NCBI RefSeq assembly: GCF_030269925.1
Contig: NC_085127.1
Span: forward strand, 627,501-691,500
Length of the DNA stretch: 64,000 bases
Direction: 5' to 3'
Source of the DNA: Bombyx mori
Lineage: Eukaryota > Arthropoda > Insecta > Lepidoptera > Bombycidae
Shown here: piece after piece, positions 1 through 12,500 of the stretch
Position numbering within the stretch: the first letter of the stretch is position 1
Layout: each line of letters starts with the position of its first letter
Position numbers and translations under genes: made by a program
The notes under the pieces: generated by a model
The model's database searches: none
What the model was told of the DNA's origin: nothing
The model's input: the letters and a program-made list of their open reading frames with translations, nothing else

Positions 1-1
1 G

Positions 2-1555
2 GATGCTCTGGGTGTTGATGATATTTCGCTTAAAATGTTGTGTATGACATTGCCCTACAGTCTTACTTCTGTCACCAATCTTGTTAATATGTCAATTAAT
101 ACATCGATATTTCCTTACACTTGGAAGACTGCTGTGGTTCGTCCTGTTCCTAAGAAACCTAATGCCATGACACTCAGTGACCTCCGACCCATCAGTATAT
201 TGCCCTGCTTGTCTAAAATTCTAGAGAAAGTAATATCTTCACAGCTGACGGACTATCTCGAGAAACATAACATATTGCCTGAGTATCAGTCCGGATTCCG
301 GAGATCGCGTGGTACTGCAACTGCTCTCTTAGATGTGACGGATAATATCCTTGCTGCACAGGATCGGGGTATGTGTACGGTTCTGGTACTTCTGGACTTC
401 TCTCGAGCATTCGACAGCTTGAACATTGACCTTCTTCTTGCCAAATTGAGTTTCTACGGCTTAAGTGCAGATACCATTCGTTGGTTCTCAAGTTATCTGA
501 CTGAACGATCGCAATTGGTGGAAATTCGTCGCGGTGAGGGTAATGTTCGATCCAACATGGCTAACGTCATTAATGGTGTACCACAGGGTTCGATCCTGGG
601 CCCTTTACTATTTATCCTTTACAGCGCAGATATTGTTGGTCATATCAATCATTGTCAGTACCATATATATGCTGATGACATTCAACTGTACATCTCTTTT
701 AAGATGTCCGAGTTTACAATGGCCATTGAGAAACTTACAGGGGACCTAAATAGAGTGGCGAATTGGTCGGAACAGAACTCACTCTTCTTAAATCCCAGCA
801 AGACTAAATATATTGTGTTTGGAAATGAATCTCGATTGTCTAAGCTTCCATCACAACCTTTCAATGGGTTAAATATTCGAAATGACCCCATTGAGAGAGT
901 ATATGAGGTGCGTAACTTGGGCCTACTGATGGACGCAGGTCTCCGGTTTAAGAAGCATGTCACTGAGATGGTCCGCCACTGCTTCTATCGCTTGAAGGTC
1001 CTGTACCGCATCCGCAATTATCTCAGTGAAAAACTTCGGATTCAACTCGTTGACACACTGATTCTCTCGAAACTGAATTATGCGGACGTGGTATACGGAC
1101 CAAGATTACTTAATTCAACTGGGCGCATATTACAGAGAGTACAGAATGCATGCATGAGATTTTGCTTTAGCATCCCACCACGATCCCATGTTACGCCGAT
1201 AATTAATCAAAGCAAAATGTTGAATTTAAAGTTGAGAAGGAAGTTGCATTTTGCTTGTTTATTATTTGGAGTCGTAAAATTGCAAACGCCGAATTATTTA
1301 TATCTTAAGTTGACTTATTTAGGAGATGGCGGTAGGCAATCGCGACAACGCTCCCAAGTGTTTGCGACTCCTCGACACTGCTCTGCTGCTTTTAGAGGCA
1401 GCTTCCGCTACTTGGCCTCTAAATGCTGGAACAATATTCCTCCACCTATCCGGCACCAGAGAACGCTAAGGTCCTTTAAAACAAATTTAAAAGTATATCT
1501 TTTGAATATACAAGAAAAATTCGAAAATATCAAATATAATTACTCCGTACTATAA
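2..1555 (+). CDS. LINE reverse transcriptase, C-terminal part (5' end outside window)
   Basis: Non-LTR retrotransposon reverse transcriptase, which copies the element RNA at a nicked target. The frame is open from base 2, so the first ATG at 35 is internal and the true start lies left of the window. RT blocks appear in order: a block near LRPISILP, SGFRRSRGT, the LDFSRAFDS aspartate block, NGVPQGSILGP, and the catalytic YADD (about residue 212 counted from the ATG at 35). The thumb region follows, ending in the WNNIPPPIR block typical of CR1/Jockey-type C-termini. The frame has no internal stop over more than 500 codons, which is unusual for an old copy. Downstream is a short AT-rich 3' UTR and a (TTA)n tail. 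The clade is judged from motif style only, and the endonuclease domain is not in the window. Confidence 0.85.
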   Translation, partial: DALGVDDISLKMLCMTLPYSLTSVTNLVNMSINTSIFPYTWKTAVVRPVPKKPNAMTLSDLRPISILPCLSKILEKVISSQLTDYLEKHNILPEYQSGFRRSRGTATALLDVTDNILAAQDRGMCTVLVLLDFSRAFDSLNIDLLLAKLSFYGLSADTIRWFSSYLTERSQLVEIRRGEGNVRSNMANVINGVPQGSILGPLLFILYSADIVGHINHCQYHIYADDIQLYISFKMSEFTMAIEKLTGDLNRVANWSEQNSLFLNPSKTKYIVFGNESRLSKLPSQPFNGLNIRNDPIERVYEVRNLGLLMDAGLRFKKHVTEMVRHCFYRLKVLYRIRNYLSEKLRIQLVDTLILSKLNYADVVYGPRLLNSTGRILQRVQNACMRFCFSIPPRSHVTPIINQSKMLNLKLRRKLHFACLLFGVVKLQTPNYLYLKLTYLGDGGRQSRQRSQVFATPRHCSAAFRGSFRYLASKCWNNIPPPIRHQRTLRSFKTNLKVYLLNIQEKFENIKYNYSVL

Positions 1556-1903
1556 TTAATTGTGCTTTGCAGCTGCAATTTTTATTTAATTAATTTAATA
1601 ATGTCATTTTGTTGTCCTTTTCATAACTGTTTTTATTTTTTATTTTTTATTATTCATGTTCTTTTTATTTTTTAATATATTTTACAATGATGTGTATTGG
1701 TCGGTCTGATGCTGGTGTGCGCGTCACTCCGCAGGTGCCGGCGGAAGATCAGCGCCGCAGTACCGATTGTCTCGATACTGTTAGGCATTGCTGAGCCGGT
1801 AACCATTTCCAAGCCTCGTTATTTTTGTTATCTTTTTTATTTATTTTTTGTACTTAATTTGTGTTTGGAATAAATGTTTATTATTATTATTATTATTATT
1901 ATT
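1556..1903 (+). mobile_element. 3' UTR and (TTA)n tail of the upstream LINE
   Basis: AT-rich tail followed by a GC-richer block (about 1700-1810), then aataaatg and a run of TTA/ATT triplets at about 1876-1903. Simple triplet tails are common on CR1-like LINEs. The run ends exactly where similarity to BMC1/L1Bm begins. Confidence 0.6.
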
Positions 1904-2872
1904 GATGGCATGCATTGCTATGCGGATGACAGCACGGGGGATGCGCGATATATCGGCCATCAGAGTCTCTCTCGAAGCGTGGTGCAAGAGAGACGATCAA
2001 AACTTGTGTCTGAAGTGGAGAACTCTCTGGGGCGAGTCTCCAAATGGGGTGAATTGAACTTGGTTCAATTCAACCCGTTAAAGACACAAGTTTGCGCGTT
2101 CACTGCGAAGAAGGACCCCTTTGTCATGGCGCCGCAATTCCAAGGAGTATCCCTGCAACCTTCCGAGAGTATCGGGATACTTGGGGTCGACATTTCGAGC
2201 GATGTCCAGTTTCGGAGTCATTTGGAAGGCAAAGCCAAGTTGGCGTCCAAAATGCTGGGAGTCCTCAACAGAGCGAAGCGGTACTTCACGCCTGGACAAA
2301 GGCTTCTGCTTTATAAAGCACAAGTCCGGCCTCGCGTGGAGTACTGCTCACATCTCTGGGCCGGGGCTCCCAAATTCCAGCTTTTTCCATTTGACTCCAT
2401 ACAGAGGAGGGCCGTTCGGATTGTCGATAATCCCAGTCTCACGGATCGTTTGGAACCTTTGGGTCTGCGGAGGGACTTCGGTTCTCTCTGTATTTTATAC
2501 CGTATGTTCCATGGGGAGTGCTCTGAGGAATTGTTCGAGATGATACCGGCATCTCGTTTTTACCATCGCACCGCCCGCCATCGGAGTAGAGCTCATCCGT
2601 ACTACCTGGAGCCACTGCGGTCATCCACAGTGTGTTTCCAGAGATCTTTTTTGCCACGTACCATCCGGCTATGGAATGAGCTCCCCTCCACGGTGTTTCC
2701 CGAGCGCTATGACATGTCCTTCTTCAAACGAGGCTTGTGGAGAGTATTAAGCGGTAGGCAGCGGCTTGGCTCTGCCCCTGGCATTGTTGAAGTCCATGGG
2801 CAACGGTAACCACTCACCATCAGGTGGGCCGTATGCTCGTCTGCGTACAAGGGCAATAAAAAAAATTAAAAA
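1904..2872 (+). mobile_element. BMC1/L1Bm LINE, 5'-truncated, coding the RT C-terminus
   Basis: The reading frame to the TAA at 2807-2809 begins in the RT catalytic block (HCYADDSTGDA) and runs about 300 residues through the thumb and the WNELPSTVFP block near the C-terminus. The ATG at 1874 is accidental: it translates the ATT repeat as polyisoleucine. The 3' UTR (accactcaccatcaggtggg, then gtatgctcgtctgc) and the AAAAAA tail match the signature seen in at least eight other fragments here. This is the longest copy and it is not interrupted after the truncation point. The BMC1/L1Bm name rests on recollection of the silkworm 3' end. Confidence 0.8.
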
Positions 2873-2877
2873 AAAAG

Positions 2878-2960
2878 ATGTCTATGGGCTCAGGTAACCA
2901 CTTAACACCAGATGGGCTGTGAGCTCGTCCAGTCATCTATGTAAGTTTTTTTTTCATTCA
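2878..2960 (+). repeat. Bm1 SINE 3' fragment
   Basis: Retains only the last ~70 bp of Bm1 (tctatgggctc, aaccacttaacacca, gtgagctcgtcc). It follows the BMC1 poly(A) directly. Confidence 0.7.
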
Positions 2961-3292
2961 ATACGACTGTATTGTGTGTCTTACCTTTTTCTTAACTTAA
3001 ACTTAAACTTAACTTAACTTTAAGACACAATGACGTGAACTCCAATGTGATACACATTTCCGACTGACCATTCTTCTAACTGCATCAATATATTACTAAC
3101 AGACTGTCAAATTGTACAAGTTAACGTACTTCAGAAATCTGATAATAAAGTGGTAAGTTTCCAGTTTTCAACCTTTAAATGTATAGCTCCGCCCGATACG
3201 GCTTAGCTTCAACCGCTTAGTAACATAATTAATTATACCAAGGTAAATAATAATTATCGTAAATAAATAGACCAATGTATCCCTAAATCGAA

Positions 3293-3298
3293 TTTATT
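3293..3298 (-). promoter_or_regulatory. Candidate poly(A) signal of the dpr-family gene
   Basis: AATAAA on the minus strand, about 83 bases after the TGA of the last dpr exon. It is the first canonical signal downstream in sense. The site is short and could be chance in AT-rich DNA. Confidence 0.4.
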
Positions 3299-3380
3299 TA
3301 ATAGCATCTCTATAAATAGCTATGTACAATATTTACATTTCAAAATATACACAGACAGAGAGAAATGAGTTAATTTCGAA

Positions 3381-3505
3381 TCATCTCATAAGTATGTGAG
3401 TGAACAGTATCGCAAGTGTTGTATAGTATTCTTGATGTATCGTTAAGCCGCTCCCGACTTGCGCTACTGCTGTCTCGTCTCGTTGCATCGCATCTATTGG
3501 ACTCG
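3381..3505 (-). CDS. dpr: dpr-family exon 6: C-terminal tail and stop
   Basis: Acceptor TAATTTCAG at 3506-3514, 41 codons including TGA (3381-3383). It begins SPIDAMQRDE and ends in a 13-residue hydrophobic stretch (TTLAILFTHILMR). An AMQ motif just after Ig2 recurs in Dpr proteins. The hydrophobic end is short for a membrane helix and may be a weak GPI signal. This exon is too short to stand out as an open frame and rests on splice site, phase and motif. Confidence 0.7.
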
Positions 3506-6500
3506 CTGAAATTAGAATAAAAAGATTAAAATATCAAACATTATGCCGTCCTTAAAATCTGAAATAATATCATACAGATATCGTACGATATTTTTTTAAT
3601 GGATTCTTTGTTCAACGATTATTTAGAGATAGGTAGTGTATTTCTAAAATTATATTTAGATTTAGATAGATATTTAGATTTAGAATATATGTGTCTGTTC
3701 TTTGACAAGCTCTTTAGTTTGAAAAGCTTCTAAAATTTAAGCATGGTATTATCTTCGGATGTCGTTAAATTCTATTTATAAATAACGGAAGTGACAAATA
3801 GTGGTGCATGATAAAACACATAGCTTTATGGCTGCCGGTCATCAGGTCTGCTTCAGAATTATAGACTGGTAAGCAGAATAGAAACAGCGACGTGAGTCAA
3901 GACAGAAAAAAAACGTGCGCGTGCAACTTGGTGCACATGAATGAAGTGAAACTTCTTTTTTGATTTGGTAAGTATTGTGGTTATCTTCATTTTTCATCCT
4001 TAAGTCAGATTGCTCTTGTAATAGGGAATGCTGTGTATAAGAGATTCGATATCTTCAACATTTACATTATATATTTTTTTAAATATAGATAGAAAAATAC
4101 TTCATTAAAATATTGGACGCTACTCGTTGCTAATGCTCGCGCTGGCCTGTAACAGGTATACTACGCGCACGCGTTCGAGTATCACGCATTCACTCGCTCT
4201 GTCTCTTTCTAGTATGGTAGCGTTAGACGCTTAACGCAACCTTGTTGGAAATCGCATTAGAAGTTTCACTTCAAAAAAGTAGGAGACTTTTCTTAAATTT
4301 GACTAGAATGGCCAAGACATAGTCTAATGTTGAGGCCTCTCTTAACATCTAGTCAGAATAAGGACCATAAGGAACGAGGAAACACCCTGAAACAGCATTC
4401 AACAGGGTAACTGAAACTTCGACTTCACGTTTGAAGCCGTATGGCGTTTTATTTACTTTGGGCAGTCTATGGGTTATGCTGATCGGCCATGAAGCCACAT
4501 GAAAACAAATGCATAACATAATTTTACGGTGAACACGACAAGTGTACGATCCTCGCACAGACGTGTTAGGAAACCATATTTTCTATCATTTCATCGGCCT
4601 GTTTACAATGATTTCAAAATGATACCGTGTCAAGGTCCTATCTCGTGTCTACCTAACCAATTGTGATTCGATCGAAAAATAGCTCGCGTTGTTTAAACTG
4701 AGTTTTGTTTACAAGAAATTTGAAAGACAAGAACATTACGTTGAATTTAAAATCAAAAAATCAGCGCTGGAGAATGCTCTAAGATTGTGTTTTGAAACTT
4801 AAACAGCGCACAATAGCACGATAGCTTCAGGGTTTTGCTGATAATTGCGTGTTCGATCATTCGTCCTAACTAACTTACGCGTCCCATTTACAATGTCACA
4901 TTTAAATCCCAAGGTCAATCTATATAAAATGTTTTATTTTCATTTAGATGAGTGGGCAAGGTCATTTGCCGTCAGGCAATAAGCAGCTACAAAACAGATT
5001 CTATACACGTCACATCGGAAATATCGCCAGCTATCTTAAGACATTAAGCCTTTGATTCGTGGTGGAAATAGGAATAGTATATAGTAGCGTTCCGTGCGAG
5101 ATCGCGACATGTAATTCCTCAGTAGCAAGTACTTACGCTGGTCATCGACAGTGAGCGATATAGTGGCGGAATGTCCCAGCACGGTGCATGAATATCGGCC
5201 AGAGTCCCGCCGGCGCAGCGCTCCCAACGTCAGGCGAGAGATAGCGCCGCCAGTCCACCGCTCCGTGTCCAAGGAAACACCACCACGACCAGTCTGTGGG
5301 AGCATGGGAGCATCACAAATAAGAATCAAATACGTAGGGTAAGTTAGATAACGCCGGTTTATAGCGTGGACATAGACCAGCGCGAGCTCTTTCTATTAAT
5401 GGTCTTTTTTTATTGTACCTACTGTATTTTTATTGTATTGTACAGTCCACCTGATGGCGGGTAGTTATCGTCGCACATGGACTTCAGCAATGCCAAGGGC
5501 ATAACCAAGCCACTGCCTAAAATAATTTGATAAAAATATTCTTATGTAAACTTTTATTTCTTTGATAGACATTGCTAGCACCTGCATGTCATTTATTACG
5601 CCATATACAAGCTTATACATTTCTCATCAGTGGTATTAAAAATTTAAACATCACACATAGAAATTTACAAACACGCATATACGAAATCACCGTTACACAC
5701 ATTCTTTTCAACGCGTCGTCCGAAAACTACACAATAATAAAAACGACAAAATAATTATCGCTATTTTTATTACAAAGTAGTGGAAAACATATTGATAGAA
5801 TTTAAAAAGTTGGCGGGCGAAATACCGCGGCGTGCCCACATTGGTCGCGTTGCCAAATTATTTGGCCTCGGGGTGGGCACGCCCGGATACATTTACACGC
5901 ATTCAACTTGCTTCCTCACACACAATATTATACATTCGGTACTAAATGAACGGAAGTTTGTTTATTAATGCGTTGGTGATCACCAATCAATTAAAGCACA
6001 ATCTAGTCCATTTTTTTTATTATGTGGGTGAATGATATTACTACCCACTCGGTGTTAAGTGATTACCGAAGGACATAAGCATCCGGAACGCATGACAGTT
6101 GTAGGGCGCGAAAATAGGCCTAATGATGGTACCTGCCCCTGCGCACTACCACCGGGCCAGTTACTTTCTCAGAACAGATGAAATCTGCAAATGCCTGAAT
6201 CGCAGTAACATTTTTATTTCAATTTATTCTCTTTGAAATTTATTTCATGGGGATTTTCTGATAAAATTTGACTATAATAGGTCTCGATTTCTTGTGGTAG
6301 ATAAATGATGTGTATCATTAAAAAAGCATATCATTAAGTATCATTAAGTGTTAAAAAAACAATGTGTCCCATCATTCAATCTATCCAGAAAAATACGCAT
6401 CCGATGGAAAATCTTACCACTACTACTACTTACTTTACTAACATAGTACGTATACAGTTTCAAAAGTTCGATCTCTTTGTTGAAAGACATTTATAAGAAA

Positions 6501-9500
6501 CTCCACTGATTGTCCGTTTTTGTCTAAAGCTAAATGTATGGATCCTATCGGTGCCATGGTAAGAGAAACGAACCTCAGATAACATTTGTCATGTGTATTA
6601 TAAGAGTGTAGTACTATGCTGTTTATTAGTCGCAAGCACGCGGAGTTCATGTCATTGCTCTTGTTTGTGGGACGCGGCTACAGCTGCCAACTTTCTGATT
6701 GATTTTCAACAACAAAAATACTAGTTAGAAATAATAGCTGTAGATCTGTAATTGCGTGATTTTTAATATCAGATACGGTACGTGTCACGATCGTCTGAGA
6801 TGTGCCTTAAGATTTAGACTCGGAAGAAACATTGAACCCTCTAGGATTTTATTATGATCTAAAAAAAAATTTACGATTTTATGTAATTTTAATATACCAT
6901 ACTATATTTTTTTAATTCTATTGTGTCGAAAAAAACATAAGTCGTAAACAGATTTCCACTTCTATTTGGCCAGTGCTGTCAGAATCTAAATTGATCTAAT
7001 GAAATCAATGAATATTATTTTCCTGAATTAGTTTCAGTCGTTGTGTTAATGTCTAATAAAGTTGACCTTTATTTAAGAAGGAACCATATTCTGTTGAAAA
7101 TTAAATATCTTGGTTTAAAATAAATAGGCAAGTAGAGATATCGGAAGGTTAGTTCCACCACCTTCCCAACCCTGCTCATTTTTGCGGCATGTCAAGTGTA
7201 AGTACCAAATAGAAATCTAACTATAGTGTAGTAGCTGTACCATAGCAGTTGTACCACGGAGTTCCTATTCTCTCAGCTCTACACCAGTCCAATAAAAGTG
7301 AACCTACAACCTAGTGGCTACGTAGTTATCATACTAATAGCCAAAAAAAATATGAATAAATTATTTGTATTTGTGTGTGTCGTAACCGACTTGTGACATC
7401 CACAAATCACAAATCGAGAGCTTGGCACCTCATCAGAGGAACTTCTCGTAATGAATTCTGTAATTACATATCCGAGACGCCGTGCGCAGCTTTTATCTGT
7501 ACTGTCTTTAGCAATCGTGAAGCATAAAGAGTAATAGTGATAGGTGAATCTATAAATACTCCGTTGATTAATATATTATACTAGACTTTACTTTAACTTT
7601 TACATTTTACTATACAATTTATAATTTTGAACGTTTCGGTATCCGATTTTTAATATCGTCTACTATCGGACAAAGGATCTCGTAGACGTAAAGCCTAATA
7701 AATGCATTAAGATGACAACACTACATCACTCTTGAAACAGGAACTTTGTGCAGCGCTGCGTTGTGACAGTAAAAGGCAGTAAAAATTGATTGAAAACTTT
7801 GTTTATATGAATAAATATGAACCGTTAGGTCCGTATGTGAGTTAAATTATTTTTAAATACCATAGACATCAGATACGTGATTACCGCAATCAACTTTGGA
7901 CGTTAGATTGAGGTCTCAAATCGTATTACAGAAGCTATTTATCCTCTAAATAGACAAAATGTACGCGTGTGGGATTACAATACGCTTTAATTTTTTTGCG
8001 ATGATCAAAAACAGCAGAACAATTAAAAGATTGAGTGGTCCATTACATAGCATTACCTGTAAGTTGATAAGTTGGTCGCCTTTTTGCCAGCGTATTTCGA
8101 GGGGTGGTAAGGGTAGCGCCCCGGGCGGGGGGTCGTATCGCGCCTCGCATGTCAAGGTCACAGCGCTACCGATCGTCCCGTGCATCACCTCTCTCAGGGT
8201 CTTCAGCACTGGAACTGGTATTGGCTCATCTGTACAAATAAAGAAAAAATAATTTCCCCTTTGACATTGTCTTTCTTGAATCCACTAATATATATTTTTG
8301 GGTGTCAGACATAAATTAAATAGGCCAATTTTGCTCACACTCTGCTTTATTCTCCCAATTGTACACTGATGCGCTTTGATCTTGCTTTATTCATAATTAC
8401 TTTGGACTTCTTATACTAATTTTTACACACAACGCTACCGCGATGTAATTTTGTTGGCCTGTGACATCTATTGACGACATTTGTCAACTGTTGGATTTAT
8501 AACTTAACAATATTTTAATGGTTTGCAATATAGCTCATATTTAATAATAATTCTTAATATGTACAGGACTCTATATAATCATATAAATAATCAGAAACCT
8601 TACACTCTATATAATCATATTAATATAAATAATCATAAACCTTACAGCTCGGCCATCCTACCTAAAGCGAGACCCTTCGCTTTGAGATCAAGAAAGAAAA
8701 AAAAACAAAATATATGTGTTACAAAATAATAATAATAATAAATGCAATTAATTATACACTAGGTTTATATATGACGTGTAACATTTTTTTTTAAACATTT
8801 TTTTGCTATAAATACTAAGTACATACACATATCTATCGCTAAATCGTTTCCATGGTTTTAAGTTCTATCAAAATAATAATTAAAATAACAATTTCTTTCT
8901 TAAGTAACTAAATGTCCAACATAAACTGAGTAATCAAGTATCTAATCACTGTCATCAACACTATTACTAGATTCATCAGACTCTAATTCTCTACAGAACG
9001 ACATCCAAGGCTGAATCTTATCAATAGATACAACTGCTTCATACCTTCTACCTTTTTGCGAGTCATCTTCTACCACGAACCTATCATTGCGAAGAACCTT
9101 TAGTATACGATAAGGACCTTGGTACTTAACAGAGAGCTTTTGAGATTTTCCATCGTGCGGAGCCTGCCTTGCTAAGCGTACTAAATCCCCTTCTTGGTAC
9201 TGCCTCGCTGGTTTCCTATGCTTATTAAAATTGACTGCATCTTTAACTTCTAGCCTGTTGTCTGACTTCCGCCAATTCCTCAATGGGAGTCCTATTTAGA
9301 GTGTCATTGATTACCGTACTAAGTATGCTTTCCGTACTACTAATTATGTTAACTCCAAATAGTAGCTCAGAGGGGCTCTTTTGGGTAGTTTTATGTCGAG
9401 CTGTGTTCATACCAACCTGTATATCAGTGATGTGGTTGTCCCACGACTTGTCGCCGCCGTGATTGGCTGTCGATAGAGCATCTAAAATCGTTCTATTAAA

Positions 9501-12500
9501 CCTTTCTACTTGCCCGTTTGCTCGAGGCGTTGCAACGGCATTTACAATATGTTTGATCCCGTAAGAGGTCGTAAAATCTTGGAACGTCTTACTGGTGAAA
9601 CTCGTACCTTTATCTTTTCGATTGGGTGGAGTTCTCCTTCTCGTTTATCACCTGGAGCTTTGTGGTACGCGCACTCAAGGCAGGAGGTAACATACTTCCG
9701 GACGAGACGCCGCATTTTCGCGAACCAATAATGGCCTCGGATGCGCTGTAGGGCTCTTTCAAAACCACAATGGCCAACGTCATCGTGGTTCATTTTTAAA
9801 ATTTGCCAGCGTACACTTTTGGGTACCAGCCATTTTATTTTGTCACCTACCACGCGGTAAACACGGTCATTCTTCAGTCTGTAGTTTTTGTGTATGTCCG
9901 CTACCTCCGCCGATGAAGGGTCAGAAAGAATCCTTTTGATTTTATTTATCTCGTCATCTGCATTTTGTACCGTCGCAATCCAGTCCTGTTCGATTTGCTG
10001 TATTTGTAAAACATCTAGTACATGTGTTACCTGAAGAAGAATTCACTGGGTTTCTGCTTAGGGCATCCGCGTGTGCCATGCTAACACCAGGCCGGTACTC
10101 GATTGTACAGTCGTACTTCTGAAGTTGGACCCACCACCTAGCTATGCGAGGTATCAAGTCACGTTTAGTTAGAGTGGACCTGAGTGCATTGCAATTGGTC
10201 AAGATTTTAAATGGTATTCCCACTAAATAAACTCTTAACCGATTGAGAGATGCAATGACTGCCAAAGTTTCGAGCTCGTACGAATGAAACTTGCGTTCGT
10301 CAGCGGTAGTTTTCCTGCTGAAGTAGGACACTGGTTGCAATGCACCATTACAGTTACGCTGCAGTAAAATGCCCGCTAGGCCTTCTTTGCAAGCCTCCGT
10401 ATGTAGCTCGGTTTCGGACTTCTACCTGGGCGGATACCATTAGCAGTCACTTCAAACCCTAGAAAGTCTATGACATTCAAAAAGAAATAGCACTTACTTA
10501 ATTTCAGTGTGAGAACTTCGCCTAGTCTTTGGATGCCTTCCCTAAAATCCTTGGATGGTATCAGTATGTCATCCATGTAGACAACAGCATATTTAATTTG
10601 GGCCTCCTTTAATATTTTATGGATTGTCCTTTGGAACACAGATGGTGCATTAACTAGTCCGAAAGGCATGCGGTTGTATTCATGCTGCCCATCAGGTGTT
10701 ACAAAGGCAGTTTTACTACGGGAGGCCTCGGCGACTGGTGTTCGATAGTACCCGGAAGCAAGGTCCAATGACGTAAATAGGGTGTTACCGGATAATAGGT
10801 CCAACTGATCCTCGACTCTTGGTAGGGGGTAGTGTTCCTTTTTGGGCTTTCTGTTTAGAGCTCGATAGTCCACATAGAATCGTTTCTCACTATTCTTTTT
10901 TTTTGTACCAGGACTATAGGACTGGCATATGATGAAGATGACTCCCTAGCTCTACCATTATCTACCATCTCCTTAACCATGCCTCTTACTAATTGTCGCT
11001 CAGTATGTGACATACGGCATGGGCGATACACGACTGGTTCCGTGTCGTTAAGGTCGATTACCATCTCAGTGATGTTGGTAAACCCAAGGTCCTTGAGTCC
11101 ACTTGAGAAGTGTAGTTCTTCGCGTTGCTGTTTTGTTAGCTCAGGATTGCAACTGATCTCTTCATCCAGTCCCCTATCGGTAAGAACGCTACAAGATTGG
11201 GAAAAAGGTGTTCGATGCGTATTACGCAGTGCTCGTGTTAAGAGTGTCCTTCTTGATACAAATCTTGTTTGACGAGGCATTATAAATTAGAAGCGCTGTG
11301 CGGCTGTCTTTTATCTCGTACGTACCGGGAAAGAGATAGTACTCTTTTCCTTCAGCACCCCTTAACGAGCCATGGACGTAGATGCTACCGTTTCCCTGCC
11401 CATCAGCATTAACAATTATGGGATGTACAACGTTACCATCTATTTCCGTGTCATCTTCCACTATGAGTCTTATTTTAGTACACGCGAGTCTTTCAAATAC
11501 GATCTTAGTCGGAATCTTAGTCATTATAATATCAGGCTTCTCTGTAAAGGAATGTCCAAGTAATGCCAATGTCCAAGTAACTTAGTACATAATCTTCTAC
11601 TACATATATTTCAATAGTTTCTTTTAATCCTTGAACTTCTACACTCACGGTAGCTACACCTAAAGGGCAAGTCAGGTTTCCTCCTATTCCTCTTAATACC
11701 GGCATACCTTCCCTCACATCGATATTCAGGTTCAACTCCTTAGCGGTACTCTGTCTAATTAACGAACATTGACTCCCTAAATCTACATGACACTTGACCC
11801 CTGAGTTGTTAATCTTTATATCCAGTATATATTTATCAATAGCGCGATCATCGACAGTTACATTAGATACTTGTTTTTGTTCATTATTTTTATCTAAGGC
11901 CTGACTATCGTCTTTATTAATCGGAGTTTTATTTTTTAAACAGTTAATCGCCTAATGACCAATCCTCCCGCAGGTCGTACACTTCGCGATAAGTTTTGTA
12001 CATTTAAAGCTAGGGTGACCTATTTCATTGCAATTGAAGCAACGGATTCCGTTATTACTAGGGCCCGCCCTGCTCGTGCCAGATTGATTTGTTTTTTTCA
12101 GGTTGGCATCGTTAATGGAGTCACGAACTTTGCCTATCTTCACGGTTCTAAAGTATTTGAGCACTTGCTCAGGTCGCTTAAATTGAGCGGCTTGAGCACC
12201 CACTTTAACGGCACGATCTTCAACCCCGTACAGCAAACAGTCTACCACTTCCTTGCCATAAATTTTGCAACGATTTAACAAGTTCATTTTCGCATAATAG
12301 TAATGTTCAAACGACTCACCGTATCTAACTGTTTTTGCTAACATTTTATGCAATAACTCAGCATAGTTCTCGCTTTGGGGAAAAGATTCTATAAGTTTTT
12401 GTTTCCACTCAGTCCATGTAAAATAATAGGCTAGATAAGCCCTGATACCAAGTTTTAGCGACACCAGAAAGCTTGGGCAAGGAATAGTGGATAATTTCCG

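Larger units (their letters stand above)
5294..8056 (-). other. dpr-family intron 4
   Basis: 2.8 kb. It holds a BMC1/L1Bm 3' fragment at 5440-5523 and a strongly decayed Bm1-like stretch at 6020-6190. The rest is AT-rich with nothing recognised. Confidence 0.5.

Noticed and set aside
1874..1903. ATG with polyisoleucine as the start of a LINE protein
   Set aside because: The run is the triplet tail of the previous LINE; the real BMC1 frame enters by 5' truncation at the YADD block.
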